Below, one piece after another: positions 33,103 to 40,814 of a DNA stretch of 64,000 nt. This stretch comes from JAGGAG01 sp964638035 (GTDB taxonomy: Bacteria; Gemmatimonadota; Gemmatimonadetes; Gemmatimonadales; GWC2-71-9). Within the stretch, counting starts at the first letter, position 1; each line of letters starts with the position of its first letter. The position numbers and the translations under genes are program-made. The stretch lies in contig CAZWXD010000013.1 in assembly GCA_964638035.1 (NCBI GenBank), positions 1 to 64,000 of the forward strand, in the 5' to 3' direction. The notes under the pieces are model-generated. The model saw nothing but the letters and a program-made list of their open reading frames with translations. It was not told the DNA's origin and did no database searches.

Positions 33103-34827
33103 TCAGCCGACAATCAGGGCGCGCGACCCGGCCAGGGCAGCCTCCACCGCCGGGAGTGGATCGGGGAAAAGGTCGTCCAGCCGGCGGTACTCCTCTGCGC
33201 GCCGCTGCGCCTCCTCCAATGACAGTGCGTCGCTGTCGCCGTCGGCAGCACGCAGCGCCGCCACCAGGACTTCTGCCGCCTCGCAATGCCCATTGAACCG
33301 CGTGAAGGCGTAGTCCGGCACGGCGCCGGTCGAGATGATGAACTGCCAATCCGACGACTGCGCCAGCAGCAGTTCCCGGGTGGCCTGGGCCAGGACCGGC
33401 CGCCACTCGGGGCGGGCCAGTGCGGCTGGCGCCACGTCCCAGAATGCCTCCTCCAGCGGCCACAGGCGCTCCCAGGTCCACGCGGTGCCGTCGTTGAGCC
33501 ACATGCTGAAGTCGCCATTGGCGCCCCATGATCCTGCAGGAAGCCGAAGCGCCGCAGCCGGGGGATGTGTTGCGAGGTGGCGACCGGCGGTGACGGGGTG
33601 CACGTCGCCGAACTCCGGGAGCGCCCGGTACACCGCCTCGAGGAAGTGGGGCCCCTCGAACCACCAGTGCCCGAACAACTCGGTGTCGAACGGTGCCGTG
33701 AGGACACTGGCACCAGGTGCCGGATCCTCTGCGGCTACGCGGTCGACCAGGCGCGCAAAATGGGCGGCGTGCGATTCCGCATGGTGCGCCGCCGCGGCGG
33801 GGTCATACGGCTCCTTGCCTCCCAGGTCCACCCCACCACCAGTGACCCGCCAGAACTTGAGTCCCCCGGGCCAGCGGATCTTGTGGAACTCCAGGTAGGC
33901 GCCATCGCCGGGGTAGCCGCCATGCCGGCTCCACACCTGGGCCGATGCGCGCGGGTCCCGCGCGAAGATCGCGATGTCGCGCCCTGCGCCTGCGCCCGAG
34001 AGCCTGTAGGTGCGGTAGGGCGTCCGCTCCGCGGCGTCGGCCCCTTCCCCCCGCGGTGCCGACGCCAGGATGCCCGCCTTGAGCGCCTCGTCGTCGCCGA
34101 CAGCCCCGTACGGTCCGATGCTCAGCGCACGGGCGCCGGTGACCAGGTGCGCGTCGACGAAGAAATAGCGGTAGCCCGCATCGGCAAGGTGCTCGTCAAT
34201 CCCGCGGCGGATGGCCTGCGCCGGGGCGCCCGGCCACGGCGCCCACCGATCGCGAGGCCGGTACGCGCACTCCGGCAGCCAGCAGCCGGACGGCGCGCGG
34301 CCGAAGAGCCGGCGATGCTCGCTCACGCCAACGGCGAGCTGCAGGCGGATACTCTCGTCGCGCGCCAGGAGGGGGAGGAAGCCATGGGTGGCCGCGGAGC
34401 TCAGGATCTCAAGCCGGCCGCGTTCCTGCAGGCCCCGGAATGCGGCCACGAGGTCGCCGTCGATGTCGTCGAAGAGCCGCTGAAGGCGCGTCAGCCGCTC
34501 CTGCCAGAAGGCGGCGAGGGGCACCAGGTGCCCGTCGCCCGTACTCCTGAGCGATTCTGGCGCCTCCGTGCAGGCGGTGAGGCGCTGGTCGAAGAAGTTC
34601 TCGAGCTCGCGGCCGAAGAGGGGGTGCACCAGCATGTTGGCCAGCACCGGCGTGATCCCGATGGTGACGGGCGCGTTTACCTGGTCCTGCTCCAGTGCCA
34701 GGAGGGACTCGAGCAGCGGCAGGTAGGTGTCGATGGCCGCCTCGGTGAGCCAGTCGGACCCGTGGGGCCAGCGACCGTGGTTCAGCACCCACGGCAGGTG
34801 GCTGTGCAGCGTGAGGACGAAGTCCAT
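33103..34827 (-). CDS. GH57 1,4-alpha-glucan branching enzyme
   Basis: A 574-aa GH57 branching enzyme (DUF1957 C-terminal domain), which introduces alpha-1,6 branches into glycogen. Motifs: LTLHSHLPWVLNHG at the start, CWLPECAYRP with the nucleophile Glu, APFDTELFGHWWFEG with the acid Asp, and the SSDWQFIISTG region of the C-terminal domain. ATG 34827 is taken; a GTG two codons upstream (34833) would give a 4-nt overlap with glgA. It replaces the usual GH13 GlgB in this glycogen operon. Confidence 0.92.
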   Translation of the reverse strand: MDFVLTLHSHLPWVLNHGRWPHGSDWLTEAAIDTYLPLLESLLALEQDQVNAPVTIGITPVLANMLVHPLFGRELENFFDQRLTACTEAPESLRSTGDGHLVPLAAFWQERLTRLQRLFDDIDGDLVAAFRGLQERGRLEILSSAATHGFLPLLARDESIRLQLAVGVSEHRRLFGRAPSGCWLPECAYRPRDRWAPWPGAPAQAIRRGIDEHLADAGYRYFFVDAHLVTGARALSIGPYGAVGDDEALKAGILASAPRGEGADAAERTPYRTYRLSGAGAGRDIAIFARDPRASAQVWSRHGGYPGDGAYLEFHKIRWPGGLKFWRVTGGGVDLGGKEPYDPAAAAHHAESHAAHFARLVDRVAAEDPAPGASVLTAPFDTELFGHWWFEGPHFLEAVYRALPEFGDVHPVTAGRHLATHPPAAALRLPAGSWGANGDFSMWLNDGTAWTWERLWPLEEAFWDVAPAALARPEWRPVLAQATRELLLAQSSDWQFIISTGAVPDYAFTRFNGHCEAAEVLVAALRAADGDSDALSLEEAQRRAEEYRRLDDLFPDPLPAVEAALAGSRALIVG

Positions 34828-34829
34828 GC

Positions 34830-36293
34830 TCACGCGGCGCCCAGGACCGACCGGTAGAGGTCGAGGTAGCGCCCGGCGGCGCGCTCCCACCCGAAGTCGC
34901 GGCTCATCGCCTCGCGCTGCATCGCGGTCCAGTAGTCGCGCTGCTGGTAGGCGCCCAGCGCGCGGAACGCCGCTTCCTCGAACGCCCACGGTTCGTAGGT
35001 CTCGAACAGGAAGCCGGTCACGCCGTCCTGCACGGTGTCGGCGATGCCGCCTACGCGGCGCCCCACCGGGATGGTGCCGTAGCGCTGGGCGCGCATCTGG
35101 GTGAGCCCGCAGGGCTCGTACTCCGACGGCATCATGAACAGGTCGGCGCCGGCCATGAGCCGATGTTCCGCCCGGTCGGAGAAGCGCACCTCCACGGCGA
35201 TCCGGTCGGGGACGGCACGCTGCAGCTCGAGCAGGGCGTTCTCGTAGCGCCGCTCGCCGCTCCCGAGGAAGACGAACTGGCACTCGGTGCCGAGGAGCCT
35301 GCCGCTCCGCAGGATGATGTCCAGGCCCTTCTGGCGGGTCATGCGGCCCGCGAAGGCGAACAGCGGCGTCCGCTTCCGCTGCGGCAACCCGAATGCCCGC
35401 TGCAGCGCTGCCTTGCAGCGCTGCTTCCCGGTGAGGTCGTCCCGGGAGAACTGTGCCGTGATGTGGTTGTCCGTGCGGGGGTTCCATACCGACTGGTCGA
35501 TCCCGTTGGTGATCCCCCAGAGCCGGCGCCCGAGCTGCCGGAAGTTCTCCTGCAGGCCAAAGCCGCCCTCGGACGTGGTGATCTCCTGGGCGTGCTTCGC
35601 GCTCACCGTCACCACGGCGTCCGCGGTGGTGATGCCGCCCTTCAGGAAGTTGGCGCGATCGTACCACTCGAGGCAGCGATACTCGTACACCCACCACGGG
35701 AGGCCGATCGCGGGGACGATGCTGGCGGGGAAGTGCCCCTGGTACCCCGGGTTGTGCACCGCGAGCACCGTGCGCACCAGGGGGCGCCAGGGCCGGTGTT
35801 CATGGGTGCTGCGCAGGTAGAGCGGTGCCAGGGCCGTGTGCCAGTCATGCGCATGCAGGATGGTGGGGCCGGAGACGAAGCGCGGAAGGGCCTCCAGCGC
35901 CGCCAGCACCAGGAATGCGAAGCGCCGTGCGTTGTCCTGGTACTCCCCGCCGGCGTCGCCGTAGATGCCGGGCCGGTCGAAGAACTGGGGGTGCGCCACG
36001 GCGTAGACCTCGGGGCCGGACGTCCCCGTGATGCGGAAGAGTTGCGCCATCTCCACGGTGGGCCCGACCGGGACCGGGAACGGGTCGCCCGCCGCCACCA
36101 GCCCGCCGGCCAGCTTCCTCACCGACTGGTACAGGGGCAGGATGGCCACCACGCGGTGACCCGCGCGCTGCTGGAAGGTGGCGAGTCCGCTCACGGCCTC
36201 TGCGAGCCCGCCGGTCCTCGCATAGGGGACGTACTCCGCAGCGAGGTGCACGACAGTTGGGAGGTTTCCCCGGCCCGGCTTGCTGCTCGCCAC
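34830..36293 (-). CDS. glgA: Glycogen/starch synthase, GT5
   Basis: A 487-aa GT5 glycogen synthase, normal length, elongating alpha-1,4-glucan from nucleotide-glucose. Motifs: HLAAEYVPYARTGGLAEAV at the N-terminus, LHAHDWHTAL, TVLAVHNPGYQGHF, LWGITNGIDQSVWNP, FAGRMTRQKGLDI, and the C-terminal PSEYEPCGLTQMRAQRYGTIPV with the catalytic Glu. Note that the usual KTGGL donor-binding motif reads RTGGL here (about Arg26). GTG start 36293 with GGAG upstream. It follows glgP after 14 nt. Confidence 0.93.
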   Translation of the reverse strand: MASSKPGRGNLPTVVHLAAEYVPYARTGGLAEAVSGLATFQQRAGHRVVAILPLYQSVRKLAGGLVAAGDPFPVPVGPTVEMAQLFRITGTSGPEVYAVAHPQFFDRPGIYGDAGGEYQDNARRFAFLVLAALEALPRFVSGPTILHAHDWHTALAPLYLRSTHEHRPWRPLVRTVLAVHNPGYQGHFPASIVPAIGLPWWVYEYRCLEWYDRANFLKGGITTADAVVTVSAKHAQEITTSEGGFGLQENFRQLGRRLWGITNGIDQSVWNPRTDNHITAQFSRDDLTGKQRCKAALQRAFGLPQRKRTPLFAFAGRMTRQKGLDIILRSGRLLGTECQFVFLGSGERRYENALLELQRAVPDRIAVEVRFSDRAEHRLMAGADLFMMPSEYEPCGLTQMRAQRYGTIPVGRRVGGIADTVQDGVTGFLFETYEPWAFEEAAFRALGAYQQRDYWTAMQREAMSRDFGWERAAGRYLDLYRSVLGAA

Positions 36294-36307
36294 GTTCGGT
36301 GACTCCG

Positions 36308-38458
36308 TCAGTCGGTGGGTGGGGCGTCGCCGGCCAGGTCGCCATGGACGGCCGGCAGGTAGTACTCCTGAACGTAGTCGGCCAGCATCCGTTCCGTGGT
36401 GAACCGGCGCCCGCCGAGCCGGAGGGAGTGTCGCATGCGCTCGACCCAGCCCAGCGGAATGCCGCGATTGTCTCGAGTGTAGTACAGCGGCACCACCTGC
36501 TCCTCCAGCAGCCGGTAGAAGTGCCCGGCGTCCTCCGCGTCGTTGTCCTGGCCCTCGGGGCCGGAGGGAATCGCCCAGCCGCCCAGGCCATCGTACCCCT
36601 CCTGCCACCACCCGTCGAGGGTGCTGAGCTGGGGTACCCCGTTGAGCGCCGCCTTCATCCCACTCGTGCCCGACGCCTCATGCGGCACGCGGGGGAGGTT
36701 GAGCCACAGGTCCACGCCCTGGACCAGCAGGTGGGCAATGTGCATGTCATAGTCTTCCACAAAGGCCACGCGCCCCTGGAAGAGGGGATCGCGGGTATGC
36801 CGGTAGATCTCCTGCAGCACTTCCTTGCCGGGCGTGTCTGCCGGGTGCGCCTTGCCCGCGAAGACGACCTGCACGGGGCGGGTGGCACTGGTGCACAGCC
36901 GGCGCAGTCGCTCGATGTCCCGGAAGATGAGGTTGGCGCGCTTGTAGGTGGCAAACCGGCGCGCGAAGCCGATTGTCAGGACGTCGGGATCGAGCAGCGT
37001 TCCGGCGCCCACCACCGCGGCGGCCTCCTTCAGCTGCGTTGCAAAGCGGTGCCGGGTGTCTTCCCGGATGAAGTTCGTGAGCAGGCTCTTGAGTCGCCGG
37101 TGCGCGATCCAGAGCTTCTGGTGGTCGAGCGAGAGCACCTGGTCCCAGAGGCCGTTGTCCCGCAGGTGCTCCAGCCAGCCGGCGCCGAGGTGCTCCGTGA
37201 GGAGCTGCTGGATGGGTGCTGCCATCCAGGTGGGGAGGTGCACGCCGTTGGTCACGTGGCCGATCGGCACCATCTCCCACGGCCGGTCGGGCCAGAGCGT
37301 CCGCCACAGGTTCCTGGACACCTGCCCATGCCGGCGCGACACGCCGTTCACCCGGGCCGCGAGCCGAATGGCGCAGGCGGTCATGTGGAAGTTGGCCTCG
37401 TCACCGGGGAGGAGGCCCAGGCGGAAGAACGCGTCGCGCTCGACGCCCAGGTCCTGCCACTCCGGGCCTGCCACCGCCGCGATCTCCTGCAGCGGGAAAA
37501 AGTCGTGGCCCGCCGGGACCGGGGTGTGGGTGGTGAACACGCTGTGGGCCCGCACCGTCCGCACGGCATCGTCGAGGGACGCGCCGGCCTTCACCTGCTC
37601 CCTTAGCCGCTCCACGAACATGAACGCGGCGTGCCCCTCATTGGCGTGCCAGGCGGCCGGGTTGATGTTGACGGCGCGCAGGACCCGGACACCGCCCACG
37701 CCCAGGATCCACTCCTGCCGAATGCGCAGGGCCGGCCCGCCGGCGTAGAGCTTGTTCATGAGCCCGCGATCGTCGGGGTGGTTCTCCTCGAGGTTCGTAT
37801 CCAGCAGGTAAACGGGTACCCGCCCTACCATCATCTTCCAGGCCCGCACCCGCACCGGCCGGCCACTCGTCTCCACCACGGTGAGCCAGCGCGCGCCATC
37901 GGCGCCCTCCACCGGGAGGAGTGGCGTGGCCGTAAGGTCGTAGGCGTCGTCGCTGTCGGTCTGCCAGCCGTCGAGCCCGACCTTCTGGTCGAAGTAGCCG
38001 TTGGTGTAGAAGAGCCCCACGCCCACCATGGGGATCCCCATGTCCGACGCGGTCTTGAGGTGGTCGCCCGCCAGCACACCGAGGCCACCGGAGTAGATCG
38101 GCACGGAGTTGTGCAGGCCGAACTCCGCGCAGAAGTAGGCGATGGGCCGGTCGGTCAGGGTGGGCTGGTGCCGGCCGAGCCAGGTGTCGTGCGTGGTGAG
38201 GTGGTGCTGGAAGTCGGCCATCACCTCGTCGTAGCGACGGAGGAACCCGGCATCGCTGGCGCAGGCCGCCACCCGGGCAGGGTCCACCTGCCGCAGCAGG
38301 AGCAGCGGGTTGTGTCGCGTCTGGTGCCACAGGCGGACGTCAATCTCCCCGAACAGGGCGCGTGCGCCGGGATTCCAGCTCCACCAGAGGTTCAGGGCAA
38401 GCCCGGCGAGTCCCTCGATGCGGGCGGGGAGGTAGGGGACGGCAGACGACGTGTGCAT
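36308..38458 (-). CDS. glgP: Alpha-glucan (glycogen/maltodextrin) phosphorylase
   Basis: A 716-aa phosphorylase of the shorter TIGR02094-like type, with an N-terminal DUF3417 segment (LPARIEGLAGLALNLWWSWNPGARALFGEID). It releases glucose-1-phosphate from glycogen. The PLP-binding Lys lies in EASGTSGMKAALNGV; other landmarks are YFCAEFGLHNSVPIYSGGLGVLAGDHLKTASD and NGVHLPTWM. The in-frame TTG at 38467 is less likely than ATG 38458. First gene of the glgP-glgA-GH57-GH57 operon, so synthesis and breakdown enzymes are co-expressed. Confidence 0.94.
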   Translation of the reverse strand: MHTSSAVPYLPARIEGLAGLALNLWWSWNPGARALFGEIDVRLWHQTRHNPLLLLRQVDPARVAACASDAGFLRRYDEVMADFQHHLTTHDTWLGRHQPTLTDRPIAYFCAEFGLHNSVPIYSGGLGVLAGDHLKTASDMGIPMVGVGLFYTNGYFDQKVGLDGWQTDSDDAYDLTATPLLPVEGADGARWLTVVETSGRPVRVRAWKMMVGRVPVYLLDTNLEENHPDDRGLMNKLYAGGPALRIRQEWILGVGGVRVLRAVNINPAAWHANEGHAAFMFVERLREQVKAGASLDDAVRTVRAHSVFTTHTPVPAGHDFFPLQEIAAVAGPEWQDLGVERDAFFRLGLLPGDEANFHMTACAIRLAARVNGVSRRHGQVSRNLWRTLWPDRPWEMVPIGHVTNGVHLPTWMAAPIQQLLTEHLGAGWLEHLRDNGLWDQVLSLDHQKLWIAHRRLKSLLTNFIREDTRHRFATQLKEAAAVVGAGTLLDPDVLTIGFARRFATYKRANLIFRDIERLRRLCTSATRPVQVVFAGKAHPADTPGKEVLQEIYRHTRDPLFQGRVAFVEDYDMHIAHLLVQGVDLWLNLPRVPHEASGTSGMKAALNGVPQLSTLDGWWQEGYDGLGGWAIPSGPEGQDNDAEDAGHFYRLLEEQVVPLYYTRDNRGIPLGWVERMRHSLRLGGRRFTTERMLADYVQEYYLPAVHGDLAGDAPPTD

Positions 38459-38492
38459 GGGCAGCAATACCTCGAAATGAAATCGCAGGTCG

Positions 38493-38509
38493 GCGCGACG
38501 CCGTCGCGC
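38493..38509 (-). terminator. Hairpin between ettA and glgP
   Basis: A perfect 7-bp stem GCGCGAC/GTCGCGC with a 3-nt loop in the 69-nt gap downstream of ettA. A possible weak terminator; no T-run. Confidence 0.35.
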
Positions 38510-38527
38510 GGCCCTGGTGGCGGCAGG

Positions 38528-40204
38528 TCAGTGAACCAGTTTCTTGTAGCGGATGCGGTGTGGCTGGTCCACCCCCTGGCCAGTGCGCCGCTTGAAGTCG
38601 GCGGCGTAGTCCTGGTAGTTCCCCTCGAACCAGTATGCCTGGCTGTCACCCTCGAAGGCCAGGATGTGGGTGGCGATCCGGTCGAGGAACCAGCGGTCGT
38701 GGCTGATGACCACGGCGCAGCCGGCAAACCCGAGCAGGGCGTCCTCCAGGGCGCGAAGCGTGTCCACGTCGAGGTCGTTGGTGGGTTCGTCGAGCAGCAG
38801 GAGGTTGCCGCCGCCCTTGAGCAGCCTGGCCATGTGCACCCGGTTCCGCTCCCCGCCCGACAGGTCCTTCACCCGCTTCTGCTGGTCGGGACCCCGGAAG
38901 TTGAAGCCGGCACAATAGGCCCGTGCGTTCACCCGCCTCGTCCCGAAGAGCAGTTCATCCTGCCCGCCGGAGATCTCCTCGTACACCGTCTTGCTGCCGT
39001 CCAGCGCGTCGCGGCCCTGGTCGACGTAGCCGACCTTGACCGTCTTGCCCACGGTGAGGGTGCCGCTGTCGGGCGGCTCCTGCCCGGTGATCATGCGGAA
39101 GAGCGTGGTCTTGCCGGCGCCGTTCGGCCCGATGACGCCGACGATGCCGCCGCGTGGCAGGGCGAAGTCGAGGTTCTCGAACAGGAGCCGGTCGCCGAAG
39201 CCCTTGCCGAGCCCCCTCGCGACCACGACCTCCTCGCCCAGCCGCTCGGGCACCGGGATCAGGATCTCCACGCTGCCCTCACCCTGCCGCTCCGCCTCGG
39301 CGCGGAGTTCCTCGTACCGTGCCAGGCGTGCCTTGCTCTTGGCCTGGCGGGCCCGCGGCGACATGCGCACCCACTCCAGCTCGTGCTGCAGGGTCTTCTG
39401 CCGGGCAGAGGCCTGCTTCTCCTCGACGGCCAGCCGCTTCTGCTTCTGCTCCAGCCAGCTCGAGTAGTTCCCCTCCCAGGGAATCCCGGCTCCGCGGTCC
39501 AGCTCCAAAATCCACTTCGCCACGTTGTCGAGGAAGTAGCGGTCGTGGGTGATGGCGACGACCGTGCCCCGGAACTCCTCGAGGTAACGCTCCAGCCAGG
39601 CCACGCTCTCGGCGTCCAGGTGGTTGGTGGGCTCGTCGAGCAGGAGCATGTCCGGCTCGGAGAGGAGCAGCCGGCACAGGGCCACTCGGCGACGCTCGCC
39701 GCCCGAGAGGGTGGACACGTCGGCGTCGCCCGGTGGGAGGCGCAGGGCGTCCATGGCCATGTCGAGCTTGTGGTCCAGCTCCCAGAGCCCGAGGTGGTCG
39801 ATCTGCTCCTGCAGCCGGCCCTGCCGGTCCAGCAGCTTCTCCATCTGCGCGTCGTCCATGGGCTCGGCGAACTTCATGGCGATGTCATTGAAGTCGTCGA
39901 GCAGCTTCCGCAGGTGGGCCACGCCGTCCTCGACGTTGCCGCGCACATCCTTCGCGGGGTCGAGCTGCGGCTCCTGCGGCAGGTAGCCGATGCGGGTACC
40001 CGCGAGCGGCTTCGCCTCCCCCAGGAAGTCGGTGTCCACCCCGGCCATGATGCGGAGGAGGGTGGACTTGCCCGCGCCATTGCTCCCGATGACGCCGATC
40101 TTGGCGCCCGGGTAGAAGGCGAGGTGGATGCCCTTGAGGATCTCGCGGGAGGGGGGCACGACCTTCCGGAGGTCGCGCATCGTGAAGATGTATTCGCCAG
40201 CCAT
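38528..40204 (-). CDS. ettA: Energy-dependent translational throttle protein EttA (ABC-F)
   Basis: A 558-aa ABC-F ATPase with two nucleotide-binding domains and no membrane segments; it binds the ribosomal E site and tunes the first elongation step according to ATP/ADP ratio. Each half has Walker A (GSNGAGKST; GPNGAGKTT), a signature (LSGGERRRV; LSGGERNRV) and Walker B (LLLDEPTNHLD; LLLDEPTNDLD). The C-terminus DFKRRTGQGVDQPHRIRYKKL matches EttA. The start at ATG 40204 is supported by MAGEYIFTMRDLRKVVPP, the conserved EttA N-terminus. Confidence 0.96.
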   Translation of the reverse strand: MAGEYIFTMRDLRKVVPPSREILKGIHLAFYPGAKIGVIGSNGAGKSTLLRIMAGVDTDFLGEAKPLAGTRIGYLPQEPQLDPAKDVRGNVEDGVAHLRKLLDDFNDIAMKFAEPMDDAQMEKLLDRQGRLQEQIDHLGLWELDHKLDMAMDALRLPPGDADVSTLSGGERRRVALCRLLLSEPDMLLLDEPTNHLDAESVAWLERYLEEFRGTVVAITHDRYFLDNVAKWILELDRGAGIPWEGNYSSWLEQKQKRLAVEEKQASARQKTLQHELEWVRMSPRARQAKSKARLARYEELRAEAERQGEGSVEILIPVPERLGEEVVVARGLGKGFGDRLLFENLDFALPRGGIVGVIGPNGAGKTTLFRMITGQEPPDSGTLTVGKTVKVGYVDQGRDALDGSKTVYEEISGGQDELLFGTRRVNARAYCAGFNFRGPDQQKRVKDLSGGERNRVHMARLLKGGGNLLLLDEPTNDLDVDTLRALEDALLGFAGCAVVISHDRWFLDRIATHILAFEGDSQAYWFEGNYQDYAADFKRRTGQGVDQPHRIRYKKLVH

Positions 40205-40212
40205 AGGCGCAC

Positions 40213-40218
40213 AAGATA
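40213..40218 (-). promoter_or_regulatory. -10-like TATCTT 8 nt before the ettA ATG
   Basis: Minus strand: TATCTT, 8 nt, ATG (40204); no Shine-Dalgarno site. Same hexamer and spacing as aguB. Confidence 0.5.
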
Positions 40219-40234
40219 ACCACGCCAAACACAA

Positions 40235-40258
40235 AGGGCGCCCCTGCGGGAGCGCCCT
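40235..40258 (-). terminator. Terminator of the SWIB gene
   Basis: Stem AGGGCGC/GCGCCCT with an inner CCC/GGG extension, in the 76-nt gap after the SWIB gene; on the minus strand it is followed by TTGTGTTT. A likely intrinsic terminator separating SWIB from ettA. Confidence 0.6.
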
Positions 40259-40280
40259 CGGCGTGCAGGTCCGGGACGGC

Positions 40281-40604
40281 CTAGCTGAGGTGCTTGTTCA
40301 CCAGCTTGGTCATCTCGAACATGTTCACCTGCTCCTTCTTGAAGATCGGCTTCAGGGCCGCATTGGCATGGATCATCCGGCGGTTCTTCGAGTCCTGGAG
40401 CTTGTTCTTCTTGATGTAGGCCCAGAGCTTCTTCGTGACCTCGGTGCGCGGGAGGGGCTTGCTGCCGACCACCTCGGCGAGCGCGGCGCTCGGCTTCATC
40501 GCCTTCATGAATGCTGCATTCGGCTTGCGTGCGGCCTTCTTCTTCGCGGGCTTCTTCGCAGCCTTCTTCTTGGCGGGCTTCCTGGCAGCCTTTTTCTTGG
40601 CCAT
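40281..40604 (-). CDS. SWIB/MDM2 domain protein with a histone-H1-like Lys/Ala tail
   Basis: A 107-aa protein. Residues 1-28 are an Ala/Lys repeat (AKKKAARKPAKK type) like histone H1 or bacterial Hc1 tails; residues about 30-107 form a SWIB domain (LPRTEVTKKLWAYIKKNKLQD, then NRRMIHANAALKPIF and VNMFEMTKLVNKHL). It probably binds nucleic acid through the basic tail and condenses or organises the nucleoid; the SWIB partner in bacteria is unknown. The frame is open far upstream, but GGGAGA lies 7 nt before ATG 40604 and the next Met begins the tail. Confidence 0.88.
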   Translation of the reverse strand: MAKKKAARKPAKKKAAKKPAKKKAARKPNAAFMKAMKPSAALAEVVGSKPLPRTEVTKKLWAYIKKNKLQDSKNRRMIHANAALKPIFKKEQVNMFEMTKLVNKHLS

Positions 40605-40801
40605 CGCGATTCTCCCAGAGGAAAACAGGTTGTCCTGCGAGTTGAACTCCCACCTGCGCCACGAAACACGCTTGACAAGGTAGTGAGTTGTTCCCCGGGG
40701 GCAAGAGGGTTTTCCCCATGAAAACCCGGGATTCCCCCTCGGGAACCGGTCCCCCCCGCCGGGAGGAGGGTCCCCTCTACCTCCGGAACCGGCTGGTGGC
40801 G

Positions 40802-40807
40802 TAGCTT
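40802..40807 (+). promoter_or_regulatory. -10-like TAGCTT 7 nt before the peroxiredoxin ATG
   Basis: TAGCTT, then TCTCCCC, then ATG 40815. Nearly identical to the site before the M3 peptidase (TAGCTT, CCTCCCC, ATG at 63512). No Shine-Dalgarno site. Predicts a leaderless mRNA. Confidence 0.5.
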
Positions 40808-40814
40808 TCTCCCC

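Noticed and set aside
34834..35697. N-terminal extension of the GH57 branching enzyme to 864 aa
   Set aside because: This segment overlaps glgA in another frame on the same strand; the conserved GH57 N-terminus LTLHSHLPW begins at 34827.
37631..40219. An 862-codon open frame on the + strand
   Set aside because: It is antisense to glgP and ettA, both of which show complete family motifs; the product is His/Val/Gln-rich with no domain. High GC makes long antisense frames common here.
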